Part shown: piece after piece, positions 15,972-29,878 of the stretch
Position numbering within the stretch: the first letter of the stretch is position 1
Layout of the letters: every line of letters starts with the position of its first letter
DNA from: Amyloporia xantha
Lineage: Eukaryota > Basidiomycota > Agaricomycetes > Polyporales > Adustoporiaceae
Direction of reading: 5' to 3'
DNA: 64,000 nucleotides
Assembly (NCBI GenBank): GCA_036971615.1
Contig: JAYKKR010000031.1
Location: 335,407 to 399,406, forward strand
Notes under the pieces: generated by a model
Databases searched by the model: none
What the model saw: only the letters and a program-made list of their open reading frames with translations
Told to the model about the DNA's origin: nothing
Made by a program: the position numbers and the translations under genes

Positions 15972-17512
15972 CCACTACATAGCCCATCGTCGATCACTAG
16001 AGCCGCCATAGGGCGGGCACTCGGTGTTGCAGTTCTGTTTGTTTTGAAGTCTTGTTTTTTTGTATTCTTTATTGTCTTCGTTCTCAAGCCGTGTCGCGTC
16101 CGTAGGAGTATGTCCAAGATTATGTGATATATGCTGTGAAAATGCATGCCTTCTCCCAGATGTTTATCTACCACTGTCGCGCTGTTTGTATCCTAAACCT
16201 CCATTGGTAATCGTGTTGGTATGTCCCAATATCATTTCTGAAATCGAGCGAGACCCTCTGTGATCAGATGGATTGAAAGGGCCACGGATGTTCAGCCTCT
16301 CTGACTCGTGTAGCTCTCTGCGGACGCAAATGCCATCATGCTCCGTCTCTTAGCCACCCAAACTGGTCACAGCATCATTCAAAAATTGGTCATCGCAGTT
16401 TTCAGCGACGCATGCGTAGACATTCATCAGCATCCGTCGGGATTAATCTCTTCCCTTACGCCGTCGGGATCAACACTGGGGTCATGAGCCTGCACCACAA
16501 AGGCAAGAACGCAAGCCAGGGCAAAGTTAAGACCAACACTGAAAGCATACACGACGACGGGCCGATTCCCGAACGGGGGTGAGCATCTTGCTATCCGGAC
16601 AACGACCATTTGCATTTAATGAGACCTAGCTGCTCGAGCTGCCATAATCGAGCAGAAGCAGGTAATGCAACACATCCCGTGCGGTAGCTTGCAGGAGTCC
16701 CTTCCCTAGCATTTCGTCAGCACTAGTAATTATGTGCTTCTAATCCTGTAGCGACTTCCATGACTGACTAGACGTTTTACCAGTTTTTTGTAACGTTGCG
16801 AGATCATTGCCGACAAACACCTAGGGTAGGTCTTTATTTAGGCCGGTACTATTGAATCACGGACACACCCTGGCAACTGACTATCCATTTGCGTGAACAT
16901 CCCCTTCGAAAATGAAAGTCTCACAAGGGGCCCGGGCTGCCAGATTGCTCGGACTGAATTGCACGGACTCGAAGAAGCTGGAAAAATTACAAAAGTATTT
17001 GTAGGTTGGATGGCCAAAATTCGACCCGGCGGCAGAGTGACAAGAGCAACCCGTCTGGCGGTATGTGGTTCCGTAAAGAGAGGTTGCCTATATCTTTTTT
17101 TCTTTTTTTGAATCAATTCACATGAGGGATCTTGGAGGATTGTCGAGGCTCTTCGATTCATCCTCTGAACTGCTGATCTGACGATCGTGGGGCCACTCGG
17201 TCAACGACTCAACGGATCTCCAAATTAAATCTCCGCGAGGCCTCAATACCCCTACCTCTTCTTACTAAATCGTCCACACCATCTCTACTGTGTGGACGGC
17301 GTTCGTTTCGTATCGGAGAGACTTTAGGAGCAAATGATCTCCTGGCCCGGTAGTAACTAAGCTATGGGCCTGCTCTCTTCCGCACACTTACCGTCAAAGT
17401 TTGAATATCCAGAACTTTTCCCGCAAAATCTGACGAAACAGAAAGAGCAGAAACAAACATATTTCTCCATGTATATTCGTGCATAAGGCCTACTATGTGA
17501 CTGGGAGTTGCG
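15972..17512. other. Intergenic, no gene recognised
   Basis: About 1.5 kb between two convergent genes. Contains T-rich tract near 17093-17110 and scattered short open frames with no family resemblance or consistent splice structure. The first few hundred bases are probably the 3' UTR of the Bud4-like gene. Confidence 0.5.
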
Positions 17513-18488
17513 TCACATGGTCAGGAAAGTAGAGACAATCTTCAGGTATCTCTCCTTCTCCTCAAAGAAGGGCATATGGGAGCTGTTCGCAAACCGGACC
17601 CACTTCGCCTTCGGTATACGCTCGAAGAGCGGGGAAACGCACACGTCCTGCGCTTCGTCGTCACCGCCGTTGATGACCAGCGTCGGCTGCGTGATGGTGT
17701 GCAGATCATCGAGGACGGACCATGTCTTCAATTTGCCCGTGACGTCAAACGCAGAGGAGCCAACCCTGAGCGGTCCAGCAGCTCAGCCTACGAGTCGCGC
17801 ATAGCGATCTGCACATGCACGTACATTGTAGCGGACACCGTCGGGTCAGCCATCTGGGCATCCTTCGCAGCGCGCAGATCTTCCGGACGGGGATCGATCT
17901 TGCAGACGTGCCGCACGTAGAACACCTGCAAGCCGGCCTTGTACTCTGCGCTGTCCGTCGTACCCTCCCGCTGGTGCTTCTTCAGCGCCTCACGCACGTC
18001 TGCGGGTAGACCGTCAAGCAGCGCGTGCGTGCCGGCCTCCCACAGGTGCATCGCCGCTGGGGTGCCGACCAGGACGAGTCGCTTGAGCCCGGGCGGGTGC
18101 CGGGCGCAGATCCACGACGTCGCAAGCATGCCGCCCCATGAGTGTCCGACGACGTCAAAGTCGTCCGTGATGCCGAGGTGCGCAAGGAGGTTCTCGAGCT
18201 CGCTCATCCACAGCTCCACGGTGAAGAACTCCTTCGGTTTGTCGCGGAGATGGCTCGAGTGGCCGATGCCGATTTGGTCGTAGAGGACGACGGGGATGCC
18301 GTGGGAATGGCAGAGCTCTACGTGAGGGAGCATATAGTTGTGTGCGATCCCTGGGCCGCCGTGGAGCGTGACGAGAGGACGGACGCCGGGGCTCAAGTCT
18401 CCTATGACTCTGTACCATGTCTGGAACGTCTCAGTGCCAACGGTGTAGTTGGCTGTTCCGGAGGTTTCAGGAATGATATGGATGCTGT
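17513..18488 (-). CDS. Proline iminopeptidase / amidase-like alpha-beta hydrolase, start exon unresolved
   Basis: Serine hydrolase of the S33 peptidase family (proline iminopeptidase or L-amino-acid amidase type), releasing N-terminal residues or small amides. Seen: TFQTWYRVIGDL, the oxyanion motif LHGGPGIAHNY, YDQIGIGHSSHL, nucleophile GHSWGGM, LVGTPAAMHLWEAG, then after a 59-nt intron (17824-17766, GTACGT donor) KTWSVLDDLHTI, VINGGDDEAQD with the acid residue, and ANSSHMPFFEE with the catalytic His. Stop at 17515-17513. The internal exon begins around 18488 after an AG. The initiating exon lies further upstream: a Met at 18758 opens a short hydrophobic-ish frame (MISPITALASIL) but I cannot prove the splice. 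No obvious partner genes. Confidence 0.85.
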
Positions 18489-18758
18489 CTTACGGAGAGA
18501 GTTTGGCGCGAAATATCAGAGACCCAGAACTCTGAGACAAAAGTATAAGAGAGGAAGGTCGACGTTGAGACTAAGAAAAAAGGGCTCACACAATGATCAG
18601 AACTTGCTACTGGAGCCTTGGAATGCAAACAAATTGCAAACTAGAGTTCAATGGCTGTATCTTTCACGCAGGAAAGAGTTCGCTGTGGTCTGCACAGATG
18701 TCGTCCACAGCCTCGAGTAATTAAGGATACTCGCAAGTGCAGTGATAGGCGAAATCAT

Positions 18759-19045
18759 AGCCTATGCATAATTTCAAGAAGCGCCACGAATTAGATCTTC
18801 ACACAGGAGGTTCTCCCTAAGCTGGTATAACCCTGGGAACTGCGCCTCCGTGATAGGAGCCGGCTCACGATCAGTAAATAATGATCGGAGCGGAAGGGAG
18901 TCGGGCATGACCCCGATTCTATCTAAAGTTGGAGCCTGCCTATTCATACGGCTTTTCAGCTTCGTTATCCCTTGCTTATTTAAAGAATATGACACAGTGT
19001 GGGACATAGTTGCTACGCCCGAAGTTAGGTGCGACAGGTATCATA
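18759..19045. other. Intergenic upstream of hydrolase gene
   Basis: No gene seen. AT-richer than the neighbouring coding regions. Confidence 0.4.
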
Positions 19046-19260
19046 CGCGGGTTGGTCGCGGTTGCTTTTCGCACTTCAACTTCGCGCTTTTGTATTACAT
19101 AATTACCTAATTTAGTTTCAACGGTCCTGGCACCGATCTTGTTTATGCCCTCAATTCACATTTCACGTACATTTCACGGATGGTCTATGGTCCTCCTTCG
19201 TGAATGGGCTAACGAAATGGAATTCTGTGTCACCGCCACTCTCTTGCGCGACCCGGGACC

Positions 19261-19292
19261 GTTCCGGGGGTGTGACGGGCACCCCGGAATGG
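19261..19292. repeat. GC-rich hairpin
   Basis: The arms TTCCGGGGGTG and CACCCCGGAA are separated by about seven bases and can pair into a stem of about ten base pairs. It sits inside the candidate miniature transposon. Confidence 0.5.
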
Positions 19293-19422
19293 GGCTGCCG
19301 GGCCGAGCTCAAGCCGGTGGGAGCGAATACATGAGCGACTACTACAGACAAACAAAGGAAACAATGTCGGAGGGAGAGCGGATGGGAGGGGACGAAAAAT
19401 AAGTACTCGAAGTCGGGAGGAC

Positions 19423-19517
19423 TATCGAGTACGAAAGTGAGAAAAGACAAGATGGGAAATATGAGATGTGTATGTACCTATCGAGTACGATTCACGAAAG
19501 TGAGAAAAGACAAGATG
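19423..19517. repeat. Direct repeat, two copies, period about 56 bp
   Basis: The sequence TATCGAGTACGA followed by GAAAGTGAGAAAAGACAAG ATG occurs at 19423-19454 and again at 19479-19517. The second copy has five extra bases (TTCAC) in the middle. Confidence 0.75.
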
Positions 19518-19740
19518 AGGGGAGACGTGATGTGGGAGCACTATATGTCCCAAGGGTACGGTGGCCACCATGGTGACGTGATAGACGCCCGTTGACCCGT
19601 CCTTGGAGCGGGCCCGGCACCCGTTAGTATACGTCTGGTGACTGTAACAGTGCAATGCAACTGGAGAGTTCAGCGGTGGCGTGGTGATTTGGCGCTGAAG
19701 GTGGCGCGTGTGCCAAAATCAACCGCGACCAATCCGCCTA

Positions 19741-20610
19741 CCTTAGACAGGTAGATCAAGGGAAAAGCGTACGTGAATAATTGGTTCCGACCCGAAGACG
19801 GATTCCAGAGCATCTTTCTCATTCAGGAGGGAAACACAGATTCAGAGGTACCACCTTCTGCCAGTCACGTTCATCGGAAACCTCACTATAGATGATCACA
19901 ATAGGTTCCAACCGACCGCGAGACCCGTGCACCCACCTCTAGTCCCGATCACATGTAAGAACTCGACTCCATGTTCAGGAGTGGATTCGAATCATCGTTA
20001 TGCTTATGCTTTAATTAGCAGCGCGGATTAGCCCAAGTAGATACCAGTGGCCCTACATGTGATGACGGAGAGGTTCGGCCAGATGGCCACTGGTGTAGAC
20101 ACTAGGCCGCCGAAGCCAGCGAGGGAACGCCAGGTGAAGGAACACGATTGAGCGGCTCGGGCTCGGAGCCCATTGGCGCGTTGCCGTGGGCGCGGAGAAC
20201 GACAAGCAAGACAGACGAGATTCGACACAGCGTGTCCATCGCAGTCTCCTCATCGGCCGGGGTATTCGGTGCAACAACAGATAACCTCATACGAAGCGCA
20301 TAGTATTGCCGACTGTCCGTCATCGAGAACAGCGGCAAGGGGGGGAGGGGGGCATGTAGGTATCGCCAAAACGTCTAAAATGTACAATTACAAATCGTCA
20401 GGTATCGTAGGGTAGCGGACGCCGCGCGCACCGTCGCGGCAGGTATCGCAGAACGCAGAGCGCAGAACGCGCGTCAAGGTAGTGTGAGTGTGAGTGTGAG
20501 TGTGAGTGTGAGTATAGGTATAGTCGTCGATAGGGTGAGGGGCAACGGGTAGCGCGATGACAGGTCGAGGGGATATCAAATGACAAAACGGGAGAGCAGG
20601 AAAAAGACGT
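19741..20610. other. Intergenic, no gene recognised
   Basis: Contains a short microsatellite at 20482-20514 and the 3' flank of the Kre9-like gene. No coding region could be supported. Confidence 0.4.
20482..20514. repeat. GTGTGA hexamer microsatellite, about five copies
   Basis: Five perfect tandem copies of GTGTGA followed by a partial unit, in the 3' flank of the Kre9-like gene. Confidence 0.9.
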
Positions 20611-21644
20611 CTAAAACAGACACAGCCATGGGAGAAGGAGACCAGCGGCCAATACAGTCGATAAGGACACGCGCAACGGCCGTGCGGCAGATGTCTTTGA
20701 CGTTGATGGTGCTGACGACGACACCGACGCAGACGAACTCGCCACGCGCGACGTCGCCATCCCGGTGGATGACACACTGCGCTCGAAGCTACTTGACTGC
20801 GGGGATGTGCTGCTGGCCACAGAGGCAGAGGATGCAGCCGAGTGCGTAAGCATGGTCGTGCCAGACACGGTGTTCGACGCAGGACTGGTCACGCTCGCAG
20901 GCACCGGCAAGGTAGACGTGTCGCTCGCCACGGGAGAGGCCAAGCTCCCGGACATGGACGAAAGTCTAGCAAAGACACAATATCAGCAAGGACGACCACG
21001 TTCGACGCACGGCAGGCCTACGTGAAGTCCGCCGAGTACTCGACGTAATGAGAGCCGTTGTGGGTCGATGCAGATATCGACGTAAAGTTTATATAGCTGT
21101 ACAATCTGCCTTTCAGCGTCACGCGACGCCGCACACAAATGGATCACTTACTAGCTGCTCGAATCCGGGCCCGCGGAGGGGTCGGGCTGTTTACACACAC
21201 CAACATGAGCGTCCGTGCACTGCCCCAAACGGACTCGCCTACCGTAAACTGCAAGGAATGGGTGCTCGCAACATTCACGGGTTCAATCTGCTGCACAAGT
21301 ACCTGCCGACGAGCCGCTTATCAGCTCCGAGCAACAGACGGCGAGAGCGGTGTACACAGCCGACACGTACCCCGTCCCTCACATACAGGCCCACATAGCA
21401 CGCGCCGATCTCCGACAAGAGCGGCTGCTCGCCGTCGTCGAGCCACGATACCGTGCATGGCTGGCCGCCGTAGCACGTCGAGGTGGACACGGGCTGGTTG
21501 ACCTACAGTGTCAATTCCGGACGGCTGCGTCAGTACGGAGCGCGATCGGCGAGGTGGGGTGCGTGCGCGACGTACGTATAGGGCTCCGTAGACGAGGTAA
21601 AAGGAGGAAAGGCCGAGGATGGAGATGAAGAGTCGGCGGGACAT
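20611..21644 (-). CDS. Kre9/Knh1-like, Ser/Thr-rich GPI-anchored wall protein
   Basis: Predicted secreted cell-wall or plasma-membrane protein with the Kre9/Knh1 N-terminal-like domain (fungal Ser-Thr-rich GPI-anchored family). Start at 21644 gives the signal peptide MSRRLFISILGLSSFYLVYG. An intron with GTACGT donor joins GALY to VNQPVSTSTCYGGQPCTVSW, then LDDGEQPLLSEIGACYVGLY. After further introns come VLVQQIEPVNVASTHSLQFT, PDPSAGPDS, and INFTSISASTHNGSHYVEYS with two N-glycosylation sites (NFT, NGS). The rest is Ser/Thr-rich, about 90 residues, ending in a hydrophobic tail VSLSTVLAAGLLLPWLCLF as expected for a GPI signal. Stop at 20613-20611. Four to five introns. Function in beta-1,6-glucan assembly is suggested for Kre9 itself but is not shown for this group. 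Confidence 0.87.
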
Positions 21645-23564
21645 GGCTGTGGGTTAGGAAGATGCACGCTGGGATGGAAATGATGGTGGAGATGGACGAT
21701 CACTGGAGGCGGTGAGCGGTAGACGACGGTGGCAAACGATCGTGATGTTAGAAGAGAAGGTAGGGTATTCGTTAACACCCTGGGATGGTCTCGCGGGCGT
21801 CGGGGCGTCGGTGAGCGTTGGAAGGAATCGTTAGGTCGTTAACTAACCACGAGCCGGCGGAATGAACGCACCAACCTGCAGGTCGTCATGAACACGCGGT
21901 CACGTGCGCTCATGCAGCGGACGACCCGACGATTGCCCTCGTTGGGACAGATGACGTCCTCATCCGAACCGCGCGATCACTCGCCTCACGCGCAGATGGC
22001 TCTGAAAGGGTGCTCTGCGCTCTGTCCCCCGTTCGTCCTCACAGTCCACACAGTCCCCTTATCCTTCTCGATTTCTCCTGGCGGCCGTTATGCCACCAGG
22101 CGACCGAGGCCATCTCTGCACGTCGCAAGCGAGGGCGTCAAGGGTATAGCGTACAGACTCCAAGCAGCTGCATCCCAGCCCCACGTCCAACCTCGCCCCT
22201 CTCCGCCAAAACTCCTATCCCCACTCACCGACACCATCCAACACCATCCCACCCGTCGCTTGCCCCCCTCCCCCCTGTCTATCCTCGCCAGCTCACCCTA
22301 CCTCCCACCTCTCGCCTTCTGCGCCGTTCCCTCGCACACCCAACGAGATGGGTAAAAGGAGCACGTAAGATGCGTGAAGACATCAGCAGAGACTCAAGCG
22401 GGTGCGCGGACGATGTGTGTCCGACTCCGCACATAGCCGCCGCTCGATCAACCCGACCTCTCTGCTCCCGGACAGCGCACCTTTCTGTCCCTCACTGACT
22501 TCGCCCCTTCCCCCTCCCGCCCTGGGCCCGATATAGTGTCGCCCAGTACGATCCAGGATGCACCCCTTTCCCTCCTCCCCCGCCGCCGCCGTTCCTTTGC
22601 GAACGATAGGGTCTGGTTGCCTCCATGCCATGCGAAGACGATAGGGGGAATAAATGCCCACATCACAAGTAAGTGTACGCTCGACCAGACGCCAATTGCT
22701 GAGATGATTGTGTGCTCCTGTCCGTGCTCCAAATTCCCTCCTCCCGGCTCCGCCGACCGACAGCCGTGATCCCCCCTATGCTGCTTACGCCCCGTCCGTC
22801 TTCGCATGGGCCCGTTGTACAAGACAACGAGAGAGCGATCTCCAGGCGTGCGCGTAGATCGGGCGACTCGGATACGCGATGCTCAGGCTTCACGCGTCTG
22901 TTAACCGCAACGTCTTCGCACACGAGGAAGCTACTCTCCCATCGCTGTGGGGGCAGCCGTCTGCATGCATGTAGCGCGATTCGAGAGACGTTGAGGCGAG
23001 CAACGAACGCCATGGCGGTGTCTCGATGCCTGTTGTGGTGGACTTTCTTATCCTCATTCTCACCGCATCGTGAGTACGGCTGACTTTCGAGGGAACGTCG
23101 TGGTCTTGAACGACCGGCCGTATCGGTAAGACGGTTCTCGGGAGGACCCATGGGCGATGTGGAGACGGCTACAGGCGAGAGGTGATCCAGTCGTCGCGCC
23201 GTCGTGTTTTAGGACATTTAATCTTTATCGAATAAATACATGCTTCGGCCTTATGGTGCAGACAAGAGTGCCGCATTCTGTGTCACTGGTGGGTTCACAC
23301 TTGAGTTGTACAATGCCCCAAGAGGCGCGAAAAAAAGGAATTATATTACTATGTTACAGTCAACAAGCATACCCAACCGAAAAACGAGAGTGTTCCAAAA
23401 AGCAAAACGAACGCACTCAGATAGAGCAAGTGACCGCAACGGCAAAAACGCCCGCCTGGTCCCACACACTACGCAATAACATACCATACCGTACCCACAC
23501 ATCATGATCCCATGAGCGGTCGCAGAACGACGAAGGTTGAAGTCAAACGCCGGCCGGAACGCGT
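21645..23564. other. Long intergenic region, no gene recognised
   Basis: About 1.9 kb. Includes a strongly pyrimidine-rich, C-rich stretch (about 22170-22330 and 22500-22600). The longest open frames are 155-162 codons (21888-22355 plus, 22010-22498 plus, 23151-22663 minus) but are Pro/Arg/Ser-rich without recognisable motifs and overlap one another. Probably promoter and UTR of the flanking genes. Confidence 0.4.
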
Positions 23565-25596
23565 CTACTCGTCCGTACACCAGATCTCCAGCCGCCCTTC
23601 CGGCTTGCCCTTCGCGCCCTCGCGCGCCGTCTCGATCGCGAGCTCGTAGTCCATCTCGTCGCGCAGGGACACCCTCCCCCCATCCTCGTCCTTGAACTTC
23701 ATCCCCAGCCCGTCCAGCGCGCGCCCAAACTTGCTCGTCACCCGCTCCAGGAACTCCTCCCACGGCATGTCCGGCGTCAGCGCCATCCCCCGCACGTCGT
23801 CCTGGTAGTACAGCTACAGCACGCACAAAAAAAACACGACCACGACCGACGTCAGCCATCCGCCCACGCGACGCCCCCCACGCAGCGCGCACACGCACCT
23901 TCACCCGGATCTTGACAAAGTCGCTCGCGTCGTCGTACTCCCCGCTCCCGTACCCCTCCTCCTCGTCCTCGTACGCGCTCGGCGACCGCGACGACGGCGC
24001 GACGCGCGTCGTGCCCCGCCGCGTCGGCTTCCGGCGCATGCTCCCGTTACTATAAAGGCTCTGCGGCGCGGGCTGGCTGCGCGTGCGCTGGTGCGCCGCC
24101 GACGCCGCGCGGCGCACGGTCCCCGCGCGGCGCCGGCTGCTGCTCCGGGACGGGCGGGAGCGGCTCCTCCGAGTACGAGTCCAGGTAGGAGTCGTAGAAC
24201 TCGGTCGTGCGCATGCCCTTCGAAGGGGGTGGCGGCGCGGCGGCCGCTCCGGCGCCGGGCTTGCGGATGCTGAGCCCGCGGGTGGGTCCGCCCATGCCTA
24301 CGGGCGGTGCCATGCGGCCGGCGCTCGTTGCGCTGCGTGAGAGGCCGGGGGAGCCGCCTGCGGCCGAGGAGGGAGAGGTGATGGGGGACGATGGGCTGGT
24401 GGGATTGAGGCGAGGGCGGTCGACGCCGGCGTTGATGGTCGTCTGGGCGCGCTGAAGAGGCCTGGCGCCGTCATCATCACGCTCTGTGGGGAGATCAGAA
24501 TATAGCAGACATAATGGATGTCTTGGACACTTACTAGGTGGCGGGGTGGGGTTGCCGACGGTCGCAGAGCGGGTCAACCCACCGCTGCCAAAGTCTGCCG
24601 CGCCGGTCGGGCTGACGCCTTGTCGCATCCGTGCCACGCCCGTGAACTCTGTGAATGTTTCATTGGCATCCTCTGTTGCGATCAGTTTCTGCGCGCGCGT
24701 CAGTACCGAAATCAAGTAGCAAATGCCTGTTAGCTCACGGCCTTGCCCATGTAGTCTTTGGTCTTGGCGTTCGCCAGTTTCTTCTCTGCGGGACGGTAAA
24801 GCACTCCTACGGGCTAGAGATGGGAGGGGGGCACTTCGTCAATAACAGCAGCCAAAGGAAACGAGCACAAGACTCACGATACTGAACACCGTGTATCCCT
24901 CTCCACGATCGGCGATCGCGTCATCAATCACATTGTGCTCCTCCGTCACCTTCTCCTTCTTGGCCTCCATGAGCTCCGCGAGGCCTTGCTCGACCTCGCC
25001 GAGGTACAAGTGCGACAGCCCCTTGTTGAAGAGGACTTCAGCGGAATAGAGCTTGAATTTGAGCCCAAGCTGCTCGTAGTTGATGTCTCCGTTGCCCCGG
25101 AGATAGAGGAGGGAGCTTTCAAAGTCACGGAGAGAGACTTCATAGCGGCCGAGCAAAAAGTTGGAGACACCACACTGGAAGTAGCTGTAGAGTGGACCGG
25201 TTAGCACGGTGAAGGGAAAGAAATGATGTTGGCTGGAGGGACGTGCGCCTAGCCCAGATGCAGTGCGGTGGCGATGCTCTCCGGGTTCATCAGCGAGAAC
25301 CACGACGATCACAGCAATGTAGCGAACGGCGCCCACCGCCAGCAGGAAGAGTGAAGACAATACACGATCGTGAAGACTCACGCAACGGCAAGATACTGGT
25401 CGAGCTGTGTCGCGGCAGAGAACTGTTCTACGGCGGCTTCGTGCTCGCCGAGGGTGGCATAGATGAGACCCATGTTCGTAAGGATCTTGGAAGAGTCTGC
25501 GATCTCTGAGAAGAGCTGGAGACTCTTGTCAAAGTCCTCTTCGTCGTAAGCCTTGAGGGCGGCGGCCCATGTTTCGAGTTCTGCCTTGAGGGACAT
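23565..25596 (-). CDS. noxR: NADPH oxidase regulator NoxR (p67phox-like)
   Basis: Cytosolic activator of fungal NADPH oxidases NoxA/NoxB with Rac; needed for hyphal fusion and differentiation in other fungi. Start MSLKAELETWAAALKAYDE at 25596. TPR repeats follow: ADSSKILTNMGLIYATLGEH, YFQCGVSNFLLGRYEVSLRD, and FKLYSAEVLFNKGLSHLYLG. Then the activation-domain-like segment GYTVFSIPVGVLYRPAEKKL and KTKDYMGKAKLIA. A long Pro/Ser/Gly-rich linker holds TTEFYDSYLDSYSEEPLPPVP. The C-terminal PB1 domain starts at DFVKIRVKLYYQDDVRGMAL and ends ELAIETAREGAKGKPEGRLE-IWCTDE, with the acidic OPCA-like run KFKDEDGGRVSLRDEMDYEL. Stop at 23567-23565. Domain order and size match NoxR. About six introns. Confidence 0.93.
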
Positions 25597-27438
25597 GGTT
25601 ACGACAGGAACAAAGGGTTACAGTATAATATGGCAGTAGTCAGGGGAAAAGAAAGGATAGCGAAGACGTGCCAGACGTGGAAGGAGAAAATGGAAAGAAA
25701 GCACCGGGCTTGAAAGCAAGACGAAGGGGGCAGCGAACGAAGGGGCCTGCGCACTCGGGTAGGCTGGCGGGGAAGAGAATGATATAAGTAAAGGCCGGGA
25801 AGCAGGCCTCGAGGCTCTCGCTTCGGCTGGGTTGAATGCTGTGCGTAAACGACGGCGCCGTGAGACAGGACGTATGTGATGAACAGTCAACAGTCCCCAG
25901 CTTGGCTCGTTGGGCTCAGTCTCACCGGCGTCTCTCGCCATCCCTGCTCTTATATATCATCGGCATCTATTGTGCCCTTCACGGCCTCCTTTGTCTCGAT
26001 TCACTCTCGCCCACGGCTCGATAAGCCCAGAAGAGACTTGCCTTCTGTTGCCGAGCAGGAGAGCAGGTCCGCACACCGCCCATCACCGAAGGACGTCACT
26101 TGCAACATCGTTCCCATGCCAGTATACTTCAAGCCTTTCACATGCCGGCACCCGAGTGGCAAGTCTCTGTCTAGCTTAAGGTCTTCCGTACACCCATACC
26201 ATCTTTCAATGCCGTCCATATACTGCTACATCTTTCATAGCGTGAGCACCGCACTCCGCAATCAATCAAGTATCGTATTTCACCTGAAACTTTGCCCCGA
26301 AGGCTATTTTTGCGGGGACCCTTGCGCCAATAATACTCACAGCACTAATAATACTTGCACTACGACACAGTGACCCTCGGAGAACTGTTCGACGCCGTAG
26401 GACCCTTCTCTGACGATAATTATAAGACACCCGTGCCGGTGATGCCATTTATCATCGATCTCGCTGACCGTCGCTCTGTCCTACCCAGGAGATCGTGTCC
26501 TGCCTTCCGCTAATCTATGAGATCCCGCAGTGTGAACGACATGCGTCAAACACGCCTGTACCTCACCGCAGCAACAGCATGCAGCTTCTATCTGCAACGT
26601 ATACGCAAAAATCTGTATCGCGACGCTGACATTGACGGGGCTCCGTCGAAAGCAAGGGCAATAGAGATGGTATGTTTGATGCCTCTCCGATGCCAACTTG
26701 TTGTCTTCTTGTTTTATTGTCCGACATCCCGCGGCTCCGAGTGTGGTCTGTTTGCGGCTCCGGAGAATATTGTTCGAACATCCTCGGGCCCCATCCTGGT
26801 CCTCGAACTCTGTTCATCGTCGCCGTAGAAACGTCCGCCGTTATAGAAGCTCCCCATATGCATCTCTGTACAGCCGTGTCTCATTTCTCCCGTGATCCGT
26901 CGGCCTCCCCCGTCTGCATATAAACGTAGATAAGTACAATTGGAGATTTATCCCCGAGCTGCGGGCCGATCAATAATAATTTTTGTGCCTGGCTGTATGC
27001 TCATCTCAGCCATGCTGTCCATCTGGCGACCGTACTCGACATCCCCGGCTATGACGCATGCGGGTGGCGATGTTTGTCTGCAGGTAGTGCGCAAGGTTCA
27101 AGTTTGATGCGGCGGGTTGGGTGTCGCATCAACCTGTCCTTCAAGCGCCGGCGCTGGCACCGCCGCAAGCCTCGGGAGCCGTCTCACATCATACGGGCAT
27201 TGATGACGGCCAAAGCGCACGCTGATCCTTGTCGCAATGTCCTTCTGGGCGCATCCGAACTATAGCGCTCATTACGAGAATATTCATTGCACTACACGAA
27301 TCGTTCCACCGAACGCGTAGCTAGATGTTCATTCATACAGACACTGACACACACATCGCAATAATTTAACCTTTACCCATTCCTTCCTGGTATCCCGCGC
27401 CAACACTGCAGCCGTACAAATACATCCCTCACAGGCAT
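25597..27438. other. Intergenic, no gene recognised
   Basis: About 1.8 kb between two genes read from the same strand, holding the noxR promoter and the MAP kinase 3' flank. One 165-codon open frame (25876-26373, plus) has no recognisable motif and is not supported. Confidence 0.4.
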
Positions 27439-29343
<1,905 letters not shown>

Positions 29344-29878
29344 GGCTTGTGGGGTGAACTACGTTGGACTGGGTGGAGGGCGGGGAGAGAGATGAGACGA
29401 CTGCGAACATATTTGAATGATACACGATCGATGGGGCGCTGACAGTTTCACATTTCCGATTATGGCAAAGATGTGAGCACTGCCATGCATCTCATCATAT
29501 GCACGGACAGCCTCTCGTCGCGTTCGATGCTCATCTGGTGCACCCTGGAACGATGCGTTGTGTGCAGACCGTGCGTGGACCACGCGAACAGCGGACGACG
29601 GCAGACCCGCTCATGCACTGCGGCTGCAGACCCGTCGACGCGCCTCCGTCCACGATCTCCGGAGATCGCCATCTAGATCGAGCGAGCTGAGGCTCTGATC
29701 ATGCTCTCGATGGCAAGTTGGCACTGCACCGCGTTGGCCATGGGCGGCCTCATGCACGACAGGTACAATATAGCAGCTCCCAACATCCATCGTTCTTGTC
29801 TCGTGATGGACAAGTCCCCAAAGTTTAATCCACACCTCTCGGCGTCATGTCGAAACCGTCGGCCCCACGTTCCCATCT
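29344..29878. other. Intergenic, MAP kinase promoter
   Basis: About 535 bp upstream of the SLT2 start and downstream of the first aldo-keto reductase. No gene seen. Confidence 0.45.

Larger units (their letters stand above)
19046..19738. mobile_element. Candidate miniature DNA transposon (MITE) with TA target duplication
   Basis: Two inverted copies of a 29-bp sequence face each other: 19046-19074 on plus and 19738-19710 on minus. They agree at 25 of 29 positions and share the core TTGGTCGCGGTTG. Each copy is flanked directly by TA (19044-19045 and 19739-19740), which fits a Tc1/mariner-type target duplication. The 693-bp interior has no transposase, but does hold a GC-rich hairpin near 19261-19292 (TTCCGGGG / CCCCGGAA arms) and a direct repeat (19423-19454 and 19479-19517). 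Non-autonomous element is the simplest reading. Confidence 0.6.

Noticed and set aside
17740..17830. A 26-nt intron in the proline-iminopeptidase-like gene
   Set aside because: A 59-nt intron (17824-17766) with a strong GTACGT donor gives the same frame and a better family fit, so no ultra-short intron is needed here.
18142..18720. 192-codon plus-strand open frame
   Set aside because: It is antisense to the hydrolase exons and has no motif of its own.
19421..19520. CRISPR-like repeat
   Set aside because: Only two copies of a direct repeat in a eukaryotic genome, inside a candidate miniature transposon.
20388..20586. His/Thr and Ser/His repeat peptide encoded across 20482-20514
   Set aside because: This is only the translation of the GTGTGA microsatellite.
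22010..23151. Open frames of 155-162 codons in the 21.6-23.5 kb gap
   Set aside because: They overlap, are Pro/Arg/Ser-rich and show no family motif or splice-supported continuation.
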